This document shows, piece by piece, positions 44,201 through 57,114 of a DNA stretch of 64,000 nucleotides. Numbering within the stretch: the first letter of the stretch is position 1; every line of letters begins with the position of its first letter. The notes beneath the pieces are model-generated. The model did not search any database. It was not told where the DNA came from and saw only the letters and a list, made by a program, of their open reading frames with translations. The stretch is from Isoetes taiwanensis (Eukaryota > Streptophyta > Lycopodiopsida > Isoetales > Isoetaceae). Made by a program: the position numbers and the translations under genes. Where the stretch lies: NCBI GenBank assembly GCA_021234155.1, contig JAJEKV010000240.1, positions 312,001 to 376,000 of the forward strand. Reading direction: 5' to 3'.

Positions 44201-44559
44201 AATTGCATTATGCAAAAGGCATTTATCTTGGAGGAGTTCGAATTACCTAAGACGTAACAAAGAAAAACACGGATATCTCAAAGAATTTCTTTTCATAAAT
44301 ATGAAGATAGTACAGCTTGAACTTGAACCTTGCAACTTAATCATAAGCTTATCTTAGAAGTGGCCCCCAAGAAAACACAACGCTCTCAAAGGAGTGCGCT
44401 GATTTGCAAGCTCATGGTGCATAAGGAGCAGGCACATATTTGCCAAAATGCAACCAAACTTTTGGAACCTAAGGAGCATGTAAAACTAAAAATTATGAAA
44501 ACAATAAACAAAAGATAAAGGCTACATACTTGATAGTTGCTACGGTAACATATCCACGC

Positions 44560-45030
44560 TGCCTATATCACCAGAGTCAAATAAAGAGGCCGAGACACCA
44601 AAATACCCCAGTTTTACTGCAACCCTGACATCAATAAGAATGGTGCATTACTTTAGAACAAACTAAGACAAGGTCCTATGTTTGAAAGAAAATGCTTACC
44701 TTAATATCCCGATAAATCTGACCATCACATATGCTGAAGGATGAGCAACACCACAACATCAACAGTTTTTTATAATTCCGATGCCGCTGAATCGCAAACA
44801 TATACAGAGCATGCAGATCCTGGATGACTTCAATCAACGGCAACAAAAGGAGTATTCTTAGCCAAAAAATAAGAAAATAGTCGGCAACTTGCAGAGGCGC
44901 CATCCCCATCAAAGCGGCATGTGGCCAACCCCGGCGTTCAAAACGCTGATAAAAAATGGACTTTAGGTTTTTTTTTTCCAGTTCGGTTTCCACCCTTTTC
45001 TTTTGTCTTGCTGGGGTCATCACGGGCAAT
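44560..45030 (-). pseudogene. Unidentified coding-like segments with splice signals
   Basis: A 117-codon minus-strand frame from 45029 contains ERRGWPHAALMGMAPLQVAD and a hydrophobic stretch LIFWLRILLLLPLIEVIQ. It runs into ATTAAG|GTAAGC at about 44702. Downstream, a segment after an AG encodes VAVKLGYFGVSASLFDSGDI and hits a stop. I do not recognise it. It lies upstream, in the same orientation, of the XRN exons but does not align convincingly to XRN. Confidence 0.25.
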
Positions 45031-45054
45031 AGGTTATTGTACCACGTAAATTTT

Positions 45055-45085
45055 TTTGGGTTGCGGGTGGGGGGTGGGGGGGACC
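45055..45085 (+). other. G-run cluster, potential G-quadruplex
   Basis: Four or more G-runs of three to seven bases within 30 bases (GGGTTGCGGGTGGGGGG and on). Fits the simple G3+N1-7 quadruplex rule. Confidence 0.6.
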
Positions 45086-45564
45086 AAGCTTGAAATCGCC
45101 AATATTTCTAACTAGATAATTTGCCGGAATGTCATACTCCACTGGTAAATGTCATGCCGGTAAATGTCATGTCTAACTGGCGATCACCATCGTTAGTACG
45201 CGGCCTGTAGGTGCTCTTCTTACTGTGTAACCAGAATAGAATATGGCAGATACTGGGCATGGATACTCGGCTTAGTTCGATTTCTAAACTAGAGTTGTCT
45301 TGGAGTTCCTGCTTCAAAGTGGAAAGCATCCGGTAAGTCATGACTGGGCAATTATTCAGCTTGTGGAATTGGGTATGATATTGCATCATATATTTTGATG
45401 GATGATAAACAAGATTGTTGATTAAATGGGATTTTAAATCAATTGCATGGTTTTTTTTCTCAGTCGATTTTCATGTGCAAGTATTTGCCGGAGTTGAGTA
45501 TGCCTACGGTAGTTATTCCCCTTTGATAAAGGCCAAGCTTCAGCTTAATCAGAGGCAGCTGAAT

Positions 45565-45660
45565 ATGTTGAAGCCCATACCAGTCAATCCCAAGCCATTT
45601 CTTAACGATTTGACAGGGAAGCCCATTATTGTGAAGCTCAAATGGGGCATGGAATACTAA
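45565..45660 (+). pseudogene. SmF-like: SmF (snRNP core protein F) exon fragment
   Basis: Reads [20 protein letters not shown], then [10 protein letters not shown] and TAA. [28 protein letters not shown] is the conserved start of SmF, a core protein of spliceosomal U snRNPs; here the Lys after GMEY is replaced by a stop (AAA to TAA). G|GTACAT directly after looks like the original donor. The rest of the Sm fold (YMNLQL, RCNNVLYVRG) is not found downstream to 48 kb. Hence a single captured exon. Confidence 0.85.
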
Positions 45661-47440
45661 GGTACATCATGCATAAATTCGATCGAGTTCATCTAATAAT
45701 GTTGTCCTAGATTTTTGTCTTTTCGAAAAGCTCTGAAATAAGTTTTCCTTGCTTGCATCACGGTAAGTATCTATTGACTCATATACGAACCTTCGGGTAA
45801 GAAGTTTCTGTCTTTTATATTTTCTAGTTGATTTGTCAGCTTATAATAATATTTCTGAAAGCAGCTTGCTAGCACTGAAGAGTTCATTGATGGCCAATAG
45901 TGGTAACCTGGGTAGGTCCTTATAAGGTCAAGACACTTTACTTATCTTTTTTTTTTTTTTCATTTTAGTAATGTAATGACAAATAGGTATTAGCAAGGGG
46001 TCCTAGATAATATTCATGTTATCTTGCTAAGAACTAACTAACCAAATATGGTACTTGGTATGCCCTATGCTATCTTTGTAATGAATTCTATCTCAAACGT
46101 GGACCTATATAGCCATGTCTTAAGTTATTGAAGATGGCCCAAACTGTTAGGGACATATTCTGTTTGTTATCATTATTAATCCTATTGTTTAAATTCGGTT
46201 TTTCCGGCAAGTGAGAAACTTCTTGGATTTTTTTTTCAGGTTAGCTTTCTATATATGGTTTTAGAGGCTTTGGCTGCCGGAATGTGTTTCCGATTGTCCA
46301 AAAATTGGGAAAAAAAAGATTTGGTATGATTTTGGAAATTCGAAATTGGTCTCAACAGCTCTAAGTTTGGCATGGAAGAAACGCATGAAACCCCGAGACC
46401 CGGATTTCAATGGCATCCGGACTCCTTCCGATGGTAGTCGTGGGAGCTTTTTGTGATTTCTAGAAGATTGAGATATTTGGAGTTTCATCTAAGACCTTAA
46501 TTAGGGCGATTGCCATTCTCTTAGAGATTGACGATTCTAGTCATTTTTGTATTATAATCCTACAAAGCTATGACAGGTGCGCTTCAAATTCTTTGTGAAC
46601 TTGATTTCTTTTTTGTTCCTGCTAATCCGAGATGCTACCTACATATTTGGGATTATTAGATGCATGGAAGACGATTTTATGAATGCCAGATAAGCTGATG
46701 CTTATGTGTGGAAGAGCTACTTCCGTTGGACATGTCCAAATCATAATATTTATAAAGAACACGAGGTAATTTTTAGCAAATGCCAATTGTTGCCTTACTT
46801 AGTATTGAGTTTTCTGCACCGTCTATATCAAGCTTGCTTGCATTTTGGAGTTATATTTTATGCATCCCAATGTAGTACATCAAGATTGGTGCTTTTCATG
46901 TAAATGTATCTTTTCAGATAATTGTAGCTTCAACGATTTAGTCTTCAGTTACTTAAAAGTCTGATACCATGCACGTCGAGCGAGTATACATAATGTGCAA
47001 TTATATCTGCAAATGCAAAGATAGGATAAGTGGAAAATATTTATTTCTTGGCACTCTTGCAGTATGCAAGCTGACATCCTCTCTTCGGCGCATTATAAAC
47101 ATTTTTCTTCTTTGTGGTGGCATTAGGCCTCATTGAGTTGTACTTTAAGTGGAAGTTTTTGACAAGTCATCAGAGCGTTTTGCTGTGCTATGGGATGTAG
47201 TGATTTTGTTCACGATATATACAGTAGAATGAAGGTTTCATCGTGTTAAATGTCTTGCGAAAATGCAACAAGAAAGCGCATAACCAACAAGTGTTATATT
47301 TCTAAGCATCCTCAAATCCTGTGCCAGTATGGGAGCCATAGAACAAGACAGGTTGATTCATCATCACTGTAAAAACTGGACCTTAGTATGATGCAAAGAA
47401 AGAGCATAAAACCAACACCATCATATTTTTAGGTGTTATG
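45661..47440. other. AT-rich region, no further SmF exons
   Basis: It contains donor-like GTAAGTATCT at 45762 but no recognisable coding block. Confidence 0.35.
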
Positions 47441-47442
47441 AA

Positions 47443-47735
47443 AGCATGTGCCTTCAGAGGAGAAATAGTGCAAGAGAGGCTCATACATGGCCACTTCGTT
47501 CAAAGGAAGTATGAGTGATAAAACATCCTGTAGGACATGTATGCTAGGTATTGGGAGTGTAGAAAAAGACTGCAGATCTTTGAAGGATCAAAATATTCAA
47601 ATATAGTGGCTGAGATGGAGATATTCCTGGATATGCAAACAAGGACAAGGCCTCCATCATGGCCTCCATGCCCTTGAAGTTTTCTGGAGGATGCAAGAAA
47701 CTGGCATAATGTCAAACAACACTGCACTGGTGTGA
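47443..47735 (+). pseudogene. PPR protein remnant
   Basis: Frames give CAFRGEIVQERLIHGHFVQR, then (after stops) GHVYARYWECRKRLQIFEG and, in another frame, ALEVFWRMQETGIMSNNTAL. These match the plant PLS-PPR pattern (A..G.LIH / YA.CG / AL..F..M...G). At least two frame changes and a tandem stop are present, so it is a dead fragment. Confidence 0.6.
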
Positions 47736-48834
47736 GGTATGTCTTGCACTAAATATGTACGCTTTATACACTTGCTTCAGATGCATTTATCTGTTCATAT
47801 TCATTGTTCCCACTATGCCATTGCCCATGGTTTTGATAATACTCCATTGTCAAATGTCTACATCAGACTTGCAGTCTTGCTTTTGGAATGGAGCTTAAGC
47901 TTTACCATGAAGGAAAACGGCTCGGAAATGACATTGCCATGTCACCTACTCGCAGCTAGGTAAATAACAAGCTGCCAAATGTATGAGATAAATTATGCAT
48001 CTCAGTTTGTAAAAATGACATGTAAGATTCCTTTCATTACATATGCATGGAATTAGAGTTGGTTGCAGAACTGATTGTTTTGACCTGGACTGTGAGCATG
48101 GGTTTTGCATAACAGATCTTTTTTCGGGAAGGCCAATAAGATGAAGGACCTCTCATAAGGTTATATGTTAGATTAAACATCAGTTCTCTTCAACATTTAT
48201 TATTTAATTACTCCATCGATTATTTTGCATTTCCTCAAGGGAAGTGTGAGTGGTTAGGAGACCAATGTGTTGTGAAGTTTGGTGCATTACTCCAATGCAT
48301 TGAATTGGAATAGTGAAACAAGGAAAATGACTGCAGGCCCAGCTTGGAGCTTAGACGACCTCATGGAAACAGAAGAATTTGCTGCATTAATGAAGAGGAA
48401 AATCAGGCTTTTGAGCCAGGCAAATGCTAATACCAGCCATAAAATGCCAAAGAGTTGCTTTTCACATCATGCAATTCTGTGTCATAGAACACTTGATATG
48501 TGAGGCAGCCAACGACAGCTCCAGTGTTTCCTGCTGCAAAGAAATGCCACTCAGACTTGCTTTTAAAGAAAGGCCACTCCACTCAGGTGCACTTTAGTAA
48601 TGTTGAAAAAATGAGTCTGCAAACCTATGCTAACAGTTCACATCTCCATTATGATGGTGATGAATGTCTCCCCTAGCAATAGTACATTAAGATGTCACGT
48701 GGTGACTTGAAGTCAACAGGTCTTTGCATTTCATTTTTCTTAGATATCCCATCATATTTCTAACCCCCCATCATGAGGCAAGTGCTTGTCCAACGAAATA
48801 ATAGGTGTTTGAGTTACAGCAGCTTATCTAATAT

Positions 48835-49150
48835 TAAAGGAAATGAGTGTTGCACTATCCATGGAATACTCAGGAAAACCTTGCATTTGTAATATTATGG
48901 TGTAGGGGATTGGGCTTCTGGACAAGTGTAATACTAGACATGCTGATAGAAGAATATAAAATATACACTAGAAATTAAGTGATGCAGGTAGGAAGTGGGT
49001 GCTGCACTATCCATGGATAATATGTAATACTCAGGAAGACCTTGCATTTGTAATATTATGGTGTAGGAGCTTGGGCTTCTGCACAAGTGTAATACTAGAC
49101 AGGCTGATAGAAGAATATAAAATATACACTAGAAGTTAAGTGATACAACA
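48835..49150. repeat. About 150-base tandem duplication
   Basis: Both units contain GTGTTGCACTATCCATGGA-type starts, ACCTTGCATTTGTAATATTA, TGTAATACTAGACA and GAAGAATATAAAATATACAC. Unit 2 has an extra TAATATGTA. They lie directly upstream of the LTR element. Confidence 0.75.
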
Positions 49151-49225
49151 TCAAGAAGCATCTATAAGATTTTCTTTATAACACATCTTTTGCTAAAAGT
49201 TAATTATTGGGATGTTCTCATTTTT

Positions 49226-52001
49226 TGTGACGAGCCTGCCGAGTTGACCCTCTAGGCAACTCGGGATCTTGTCAATACTGTGCTAATTCTAGGTTGGCGT
49301 GACAAACAATTGGATATGGTGAAGAATTGAATCTTCCTCTTGCACATTTGAAATGACACGCTCAAAACTCAATAAGCAAAATACTTATGATCTCAATATA
49401 ATCAGAAAATATTAACGTCCAAAGAATCCATATTCTCAACAAATATAACATAATTGTGAACAATTCAACCCAGGAGCTTCGCTCAACCACGATCCTCAGC
49501 TGCACTGCTGCCATCCCTTGCTTATTCACTGCACATGCACTCACTGGGGTTAGTCCTCGTGACTAAGTGGGGATCCCTGGCTGCCACTGCATGTATGGAA
49601 ATACTCTGGAAATCTCGGATAAGCATAAACACAGACGGAAAATCCTACGTGAGTACAGTGCTAAGACAATGACAACATAATCCAAGGAAATATCAACATG
49701 AACATCAGAAGCAAAGACATAGTCAAAAATACCAAACCATCATGACACATAGCTCCGGGACAATGGGAAGCTCGGCCGACCTACATGCAGCCCACATTAG
49801 CGAGAAATGCCCGGCCGGCTCACATTCCGAACCCGGTTGCTATGAGTTGGTGGGGTGAACCCGTTATCAAGATACCCTTCCCTGCCCCCACGCCCGGCTG
49901 GAGGACCTCTTACCATGGAGTCACGGAGGTGACGTAGCATCCTGATCGGGGAGAACTACGCCCGGTGTCACCGAGCACAAGAACCACAGAGAATCACGGA
50001 TGAACATGAGCATCTTGGGAGCAACCTAGGCCCACCAGAACCTAGAAGTCCAGGCCAGGAGGTTCCAAGTGACATAATCAAATACCAAGACAACAAATTG
50101 GAACAATGCAAAGACCATAACATGTGCGTTCATTAGAGAGAGTTCACTATAAATGTGCCTAGATCATACTGCTGCTGATGTTGCCTGTACAACTTGCCCA
50201 TGTTGAAATAGCTAACTTACTGATCCAAACATGTTGAGGAAGTCACAAGCCTAACTATCATTGATGTAGCTCCCATACCTATGTTCTTCACTGAACAAGG
50301 AAAAACAACATTCCAAACAATGCAAACTCACCCCAGAACCATTCTCCCATACGGATAATCCATTAGCTACGATGCCTTTGTTAAAATATAGCTCAACAAC
50401 TTAAAAGCTTACAGTTATACATTTATACTGCCAGTGCTCTATGCCATAGCCTCATCTGGACCCTCCATATACTTCATATTGCTCTCTCTCGGCCCAACTT
50501 CACTTGATCTCCAAGGTTCCAACATGCTTTCCTTCTTTAAAATTATTAGCTAAGGTTTTTAATATTTCCATTAAAAACCTACTTTTCCATAGCTAAGGAC
50601 TTATTAGTGCGTCTTAATGTAAAAACTCAAAAACCCGCACTTCCAGCTTAAAAATCCACAGGGGTCTTATGACCGAAGCGCATATAACTTCGTCAACCTG
50701 ACCTCTAGGCTAGCCTTCACCAACAGAAGCCAAGAATGACCAATTTTCAAGAGTTCTAGACTTATTAGTCTTAAATTACATGTTATTCCGTATTACGTAA
50801 ATTCAGAAGCAATACAAGTTCTTACATATTTTCGTCCCTTTGTTTTACCCAAGCTTGCCTTTACTTACTCGGTGGATGGCTTGCTAGATCCCAACACCTT
50901 ATACTTTCATGTGCCCTTTCTTATCTTGATGTATCTTAAAATATCATTTGGTTAACAAGCAACAAATTATCAATTCCAAATATAAACAACAAAGCAAAGA
51001 CCAAAACCCAACAGAAATGACAGGAAACGAAAAAAACAGCAAACAAGTAAACAAGGTAGATATGTTTCGGCCTCTGAGGGCTCTGATTTTGGCATCGATT
51101 CACCATCTAGGTATGACCCACAACCCAATAGATCTGCTCTAGGCCCAAATCGGCCTGATTGAGCTGATTTTGAAGCATTTTGGGCCAGTTGGGTCGCTTC
51201 CAGAGCTTTTCTAATTCTGCAACACGGCTTTGCCGACCCTTGATTCTACCAAACAGCACCTTAGAGCACAATTTCAGCCCTTTTTATGCTGCTGCAGCCC
51301 ACTTCCAAGAGTCTCCCAGGTCGGATTGATGTTGCTTCAGTTCTATGCCAGCTTTTGGCTCTATCCAGAAGCAATCAATTTGCCTTTACCCTTCTAAATC
51401 TGGTTGCTAAGGAGCAATTTCGACCTGACCCATCTCAGTTTGCATGCTATTTTAGCTCCCCTTTGTTTCAAATCTCCTGGCTCTACACTGGATCAAATCT
51501 AGACTCCATATCCATGTTTTGGTTGATGCAGCATCCTCTACAAATCCGGCCTCAGAAAGGTCATCTCTGGACAACACAACCAATTGTGGCTTCCTTCCAA
51601 TCATCCTTTGCTTACTAGACTACGCAGATGCCATAATCCTCTTAGCAAAACATATATAAATCTTTTCACGGCAGCCCAATGTGCCTCAAGTTAAATCAAG
51701 CAACGAAAAACCCCACCTGATAAGAGAGGATTTGGTGCAGTTCCGTTCTCCGTCTATGCAAGCTCTTGCCTCCAGATAGCCTCCTCCGGCTCCTCTGCAA
51801 CTCAATTCCTCCTGGAGCTCCTCTCTTGCAAAAAATTCTTCACGTACCACAAAAAGCCCTCTTTTCCAATATTGTCTTATTTTGTAAACCCTTTGTTTAC
51901 ATGAGCCCATGTTGCATGCATGCCACAAGTACATATACAGCTCATATACCGGCCATACACAAATGCGTATACTGCACCATTAAGTGGCCAGGTCCGTTAC
52001 A
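49226..52001 (-). mobile_element. 3' LTR (minus orientation) of a near-internal-less LTR retrotransposon
   Basis: 2776 bases, starting TGTGACGAGCC and ending GTCCGTTACA on the plus strand (TG...CA ends). Preceded by the target duplication TTTTT (49221-49225). It matches 52322-55093 along its length, with stretches of complete identity (such as 50948-51142). Frames at 51286 and 51686 recur identically in the other LTR and are not supported as genes. Confidence 0.9.
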
Positions 52002-52321
52002 ATCTCCCCTTCTAAAAATTAACCCATGTCCTCATGGGTCGATCAAAGATCTTAGCACTTATCGAATCCATCACAACTACCATGATCATGTATATTCCAA
52101 ACTTATACAAGAAAATCTGTACCTCAATATCGTCGAAAGCTGCTTCCATAGCTAACATTGAGAATTCTTACTCAGCACCTTCTTGCTAACCACCTCTAGA
52201 TACTGTTCCTCCCTCTGAGGATACCATCTCCTGATGTCTCTGAAAGAAAAAACCATTAGCATCACAATGGCACAATCAGACAAGTTAACTCCAAAAGATC
52301 AATATTGCTCTGATACCAAAC
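52002..52321 (-). mobile_element. 320-base internal domain with PBS and polypurine tract
   Basis: Reading on the minus strand from the right, the PBS TGGTATCAGAGC (52318-52307) is three bases inside the LTR and complementary to the 3' end of initiator Met tRNA. At the other end AGAAGGGGAGAT (52013-52002) is the polypurine tract directly abutting the 3' LTR. Almost nothing lies between, apart from a short frame near the PBS and the GAGGACATGGGTTAATTTTTAG tail. Gag-pol is absent. Confidence 0.85.
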
Positions 52322-55093
52322 TGTGACGAGCCTGCCGAGTTGACCCTCTAGGCAACTCGGGATCTTGTCAATACTGTGCTAATTCTAGGTTGGCGTGACA
52401 AACAATTGGATATGGTGAAGAATTGAATCTTCCTCTTGCACATTTGAAATGACACGCTCAAAACTCAATAAGCAAAATACTTATGATCTCAATATAATCA
52501 GAAAATATTAACGTCCAAAGAATCCATATTCTCAACAAATATAACATAATTGTGAACAATTCAACCCAGAGAGCCGGCTCAACCACGATCCTGTTTGCAC
52601 CGCCGCCATCCCTTGCTTATTCATTCGCATTGCATGCACTCACCGGGTTAGTCCTCGTGACTAAGTGGGGATCCCCGGCCGCCACCGCATGTATGGAAAT
52701 ACTCGGAAATCTCGGATAAGCATAAACACGGGACGGAAAATCCTACGTGAGTACGATTGCTAAGACAATGACAACATAATCCAAGGAAATATCAACATGA
52801 ACATCGAAGCAAAGACATAGTCAAAAATACCAAACCATCATGACACATAGCTCGGGACAATGGGAAGCTCGGCCCGGCCTACATGCGAGGGCCATTAGCG
52901 TGAGAAATGCCCGCCACCACATTAGAGCCCCGTTGGCGGAGTTGGTGGGGGTGAACCTCGTATCAAGATACCCTTCCCACCCGCCCGGGCGGCATTTGGA
53001 GGACCTCTTACCATGGAGTCACAGAGGTGACGTGAGCATCCTGATCGGAGAGAACTACCGGTGTCCAGAGCACAAGAACCCACGAGAATCACAGATGAAC
53101 ATGAGCATGCTCGAGCAACCTAGGCCACCAGAACCTAGAAGTCCAGGACCGGGAGGTTCCAAGTGACATAATCAAATACCAAGACAACAAAGTGGAACAA
53201 TGCAAAGACCATAACATGTGCGTTCATTAGAGAGTTCACTATAAATGTGCCTAGATCATACTGCTGCTGATGTTGCCTGTACAACTTGCCCATGTTGAAA
53301 TAGCTAACTTACTGATCCAAACATGTTGAGGAAGTCACAAGCCTAACTATCATTGATGTAGCTCCCATACCTATGTTCTTTCGAACAAGGAAAAACACCA
53401 TTCCAAACAATGCAAACTCACCCCAGAACCATTCTCCCATACGGATAATCCATTAGCTACGATGCCTTTGTTAAAATATAGCTCAACAACTTAAAAGCTT
53501 ACAGTTATACATTTATACCTGCAGTGCTCTATGCCATAGCCTCATCTGGACCCTCCATATACTTCATATTGCTCTCTCTCTCGGCCCAACTTCACTTGAT
53601 CTCCAAGGTTCCAACATGCTTTCCTTCTTTAAAATTATTAGCTAAGGTTTTTAATATTTCCATTAAAAACCTACTTTTCCATAGCTAAGGACTTATTAGT
53701 GCGTCTTAATGTAAAAACTCAAAAACCCGCACTTCCAGCTTAAAAATCCACAGGGTCTTATGACCGTAACTGCATATAACTTCTGTCAACTGACCTCTAG
53801 GCTAGCCTTCACCAACAGAAGCCAAGAATGACCAATTTTCAAGAGTTCTAGACTTATTAGTCTTAAATTACATGTTATTCCGTATTACGTAAATTCAGAA
53901 GCAATACAAGTTCTTACATATTTTCGTCCCTTTGTTTTACCCAAGCTTGCCTTTACTTACTCGGTGGATGGCTTGCTAGATCCCAACACCTTATACTTTC
54001 ATGTGCCCTTTCTTATCTTGATGTATCTTAAAATATCATTTGGTTAACAAGCAACAAATTATCAATTCCAAATATAAACAACAAAGCAAAGACCAAAACC
54101 CAACAGAAATGACAGGAAACGAAAAAAACAGCAAACAAGTAAACAAGGTAGATATGTTTCGGCCTCTGAGGGCTCTGATTTTGGCATCGATTCACCATCT
54201 AGGTATGACCCACAACCCAATAGATCTGCTCTAGGCCCAAATCGGCCTGATTGAGCTGATTTTGAAGCATTTTGGGCCAGTTGGGTCGCTTCCAGAGCTT
54301 TTCTAATTCTGCAACACGGCTTTGCCGACCCTTGATTCTACCAAACAGCACCTTAGAGCACAATTTCAGCCCTTTTTATGCTGCTGCAGCCCACTTCCAA
54401 GAGTCTCCCAGGTCGGATTGATGTTGCTTCAGTTCTATGCCAGCTTTTGGCTCTATCCAGAAGCAATCAATTTGCCTTTACCCTTCTAAATCTGGTTGCT
54501 AAGGAGCAATTTCGACCTGACCCATCTCAGTTTGCATGCTATTTTAGCTCCCCTTTGTTTCAAATCTCCTGGCTCTACACTGGATCAAATCTAGACTCCA
54601 TATCCATGTTTTGGTTGATGCAGCATCCTCTACAAATCCGGCCTCAGAAAGGTCATCTCTGGACAACACAACCAATTGTGGCTTCCTTCCAATCATCCTT
54701 TGCTTACTAGACTACGCAGATGCCATAATCCTCTTAGCAAAACATATATAAATCTTTTCACGGCAGCCCAATGTGCCTCAAGTTAAATCAAGCAACGAAA
54801 AACCCCACCTGATAAGAGAGGATTTGGTGCAGTTCCGTTCTCCGTCTATGCAAGCTCTTGCCTCCAGATAGCCTCCTCCGGCTCCTCTGCAACTCAATTC
54901 CTCCTGGAGCTCCTCTCTTGCAAAAAATTCTTCACGTACCACAAAAAGCCCTCTTTTCCAATATTGTCTTATTTTGTAAACCCTTTGTTTACATGAGCCC
55001 ATGTTGCATGCATGCCACAAGTACATATACAGCTCATATACCGGCCATACACAAATGCGTATACTGCACCATTAAGTGGCCAGGTCCGTTACA
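52322..55093 (-). mobile_element. 5' LTR (minus orientation)
   Basis: 2772 bases, followed by the second target duplication TTTTT (55094-55098). Near-identical to the left LTR except for a cluster of substitutions and indels in the 52560-53160 part and a few near 53760. An LTR promoter on the minus strand is expected by family logic but not visible as a clear TATA. Confidence 0.9.
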
Positions 55094-55098
55094 TTTTT

Positions 55099-55809
55099 TT
55101 GCTCATTTTATGCAAACAAATGGTTATTAGCAATTTCACAATGTGGGTCATAATCCCTTCTATGTAGTCCAATGGAAAAACTACAAGGCCATCATAGGAC
55201 CGCTTTGTGGAGCATAGTATTGCTTCCTCCAATCGTAATGCATAATGTAATTGCACTTATAACACTTCATAGCTTTTTAGCTTTCTCCCAATTAATCTTA
55301 AAAAGCAAAAGAAAAAAGAAAAAGTAAGACCCAATTTCATGATCAAGGGCGCAATTAATTTAGCATTTTTGAAGTCAAGAATGTAAAGCTCAATATACAT
55401 TGCAATCGTAGGGGTGCATAATTTTGACAAGTAGCGTATGACTTCGACGTTATATGCAATCGTTATACCATATATAGCAACAGAAGGATGTTCCTTTTAC
55501 AAATACAATGTTAACATGCTCTGTATGGGAGCAATTATAATTTACACATATGCATTTGATAACTTGCATTTCAAAAATATAATAACTTTTAATTTTAAAC
55601 ATTTTAATGCAATCAATCCTTTATCATCACAATAACCCTCTTAGATTACTTGCATCACTTGCACCCCTAGAGTTTATAAGAACTATTGCCATCACCATTA
55701 ATCTCCAACTACAGTACTATTGCTCCTTCAACATTACACCATCAAAAATACCACTCAAACAAAGACAATACAACTACAAAACAACCACCCCTGCAAATCA
55801 GTGTTAAAG
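55099..55809. other. AT-rich body just upstream of a Helitron 3' end
   Basis: No gene. It is likely part of the Helitron ending at 55836, whose 5' end was not found. Confidence 0.4.
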
Positions 55810-55836
55810 CCCGGCAACGCCGGGCACTATAACTAG
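55810..55836 (+). mobile_element. Helitron 3' terminus (plus strand)
   Basis: Hairpin CCCGGCAACGCCGGG (55810-55824), an 8-base spacer CACTATAA, CTAG (55833-55836), then T. Same hairpin as the element ending at 21446, so the same family. The body extends to lower coordinates and may include or be interrupted by the LTR element. Confidence 0.75.
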
Positions 55837-55839
55837 TTC

Positions 55840-56880
55840 TTTTTAGATGGAAGTTCCAAGGACACAACAATTTCAGAATGGAGATTGCCATTTTACAGTT
55901 AGATGGTCAGTAACTTTGGCACTTTTAGTTCAGGTTAATTTCAATATTTTAACACATAAGTTCATAGATGGATGCTAAGCTTGGAATTGTTGCATTCCCG
56001 TTCTTGAGATGATCGAGAAAAATGCATCTACATAGCATCAATATAAGAGAAATGATATAATCTGGTTCTGATGCTGAACTTGTTGATGTTCCTAGATTTG
56101 AATTAGGTTTATATCTACTTTTAAATGAAGAACAATATGAAGGCAGTGGTCTCTGGGCTTTTTAGACCCTCAATGATGAACTGGATGGTCCTAAAATAGG
56201 CCTCCAGGTTGCTTAAGGCAATCAATCTGTGCAAGAAACTTGCAAAAATAATGCAAAGACTCAAGTTTGAAGTGATTTTCCAAAACCAAGAAAAGGCAGC
56301 TTCAACAAAAGTTATGTCATGCATAAACAATCTCGAATTTTGATGCCATTTCAATTCAAGCAGGTGCCAAAGAATCTATGACTATTTGCTCCATTTTGCC
56401 TTGCTTTATCAAATCTGGTCTAAAATTGCAACAAAAAAGCTTAAATATTCACTATAATGTGGTTTGAATCAGTTGAATTGGGAGATATAAGGCTTCAAAA
56501 GGCTTGAATTAGAGGAATGACAATGTCAAATAGGCTTTTCTATTGGTTAAACTCGAGTCATGTCTACAATTGTACTATACTTCCTAACTAACAATTCTTA
56601 TATCACTCACAGAGGTTGCATTTTGCAATTAAAAGGCTAATTCTAGTATTATAGTTATGGACATTTTCAATCTCCATCTGCCATTTTTAAACCTCTCACC
56701 CTTCAAAGTATAACAGAGTTTCTCATCTCTTTAATCAGGATTATTTAATATAAAAATTAGCTACGGCTTTAAGGATTGAAAGAATTATGCAAGATAACTA
56801 GATTATAAAAAACTTTTAGCAACAAAAAACATTCTTTGCAAAATTCGAATGGTTTTTTAACTAAGAAGAAAAACCTGATA
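55840..56880. other. No supported gene
   Basis: AT-rich, with short frames only. Confidence 0.35.
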
Positions 56881-56885
56881 GAATA

Positions 56886-56945
56886 AACAAGGTGCTGCGC
56901 ACGGAGGGTTGCCCTCCATGGCCGGAGAGTGAAGTGGCTTAAGTT
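56886..56945 (-). repeat. Terminal-hairpin repeat, second copy
   Basis: ACAAGGTGCTGCGC, then the hairpin ACGGAGGGTTGCCCTCCAT at 56901-56919, then GGAGAGTGAAGTGGCTTAA. It matches 24894-24950 base for base at the start, and the flanks diverge immediately before ACAAGG. This defines one end of a dispersed element. Confidence 0.6.
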
Positions 56946-57114
56946 GTAGTTGTATCAATAGAGTGTTTGAATCGAAATTGCTATTTTAAAACATTCACAT
57001 TTTGTGAAGGTGATGGTTCGCATTTGCATTACTAAGTTCTACTTAGGTGTTGAGGTGTTGTTGGAGTAGGATGCAGTTGGACATATAGGGTAGAATTACC
57101 CTATATTTCCAAAA

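Noticed and set aside
44560-45030. Upstream exons of the XRN fragment
   Set aside because: Only a KLG tripeptide is shared with the expected XRN region. The rest does not match, so it is listed as unidentified.
51286-51934. ORFs of 110 and 82 codons present twice, identically
   Set aside because: Both copies lie in the LTRs. Duplication explains their conservation, and no domain is visible.
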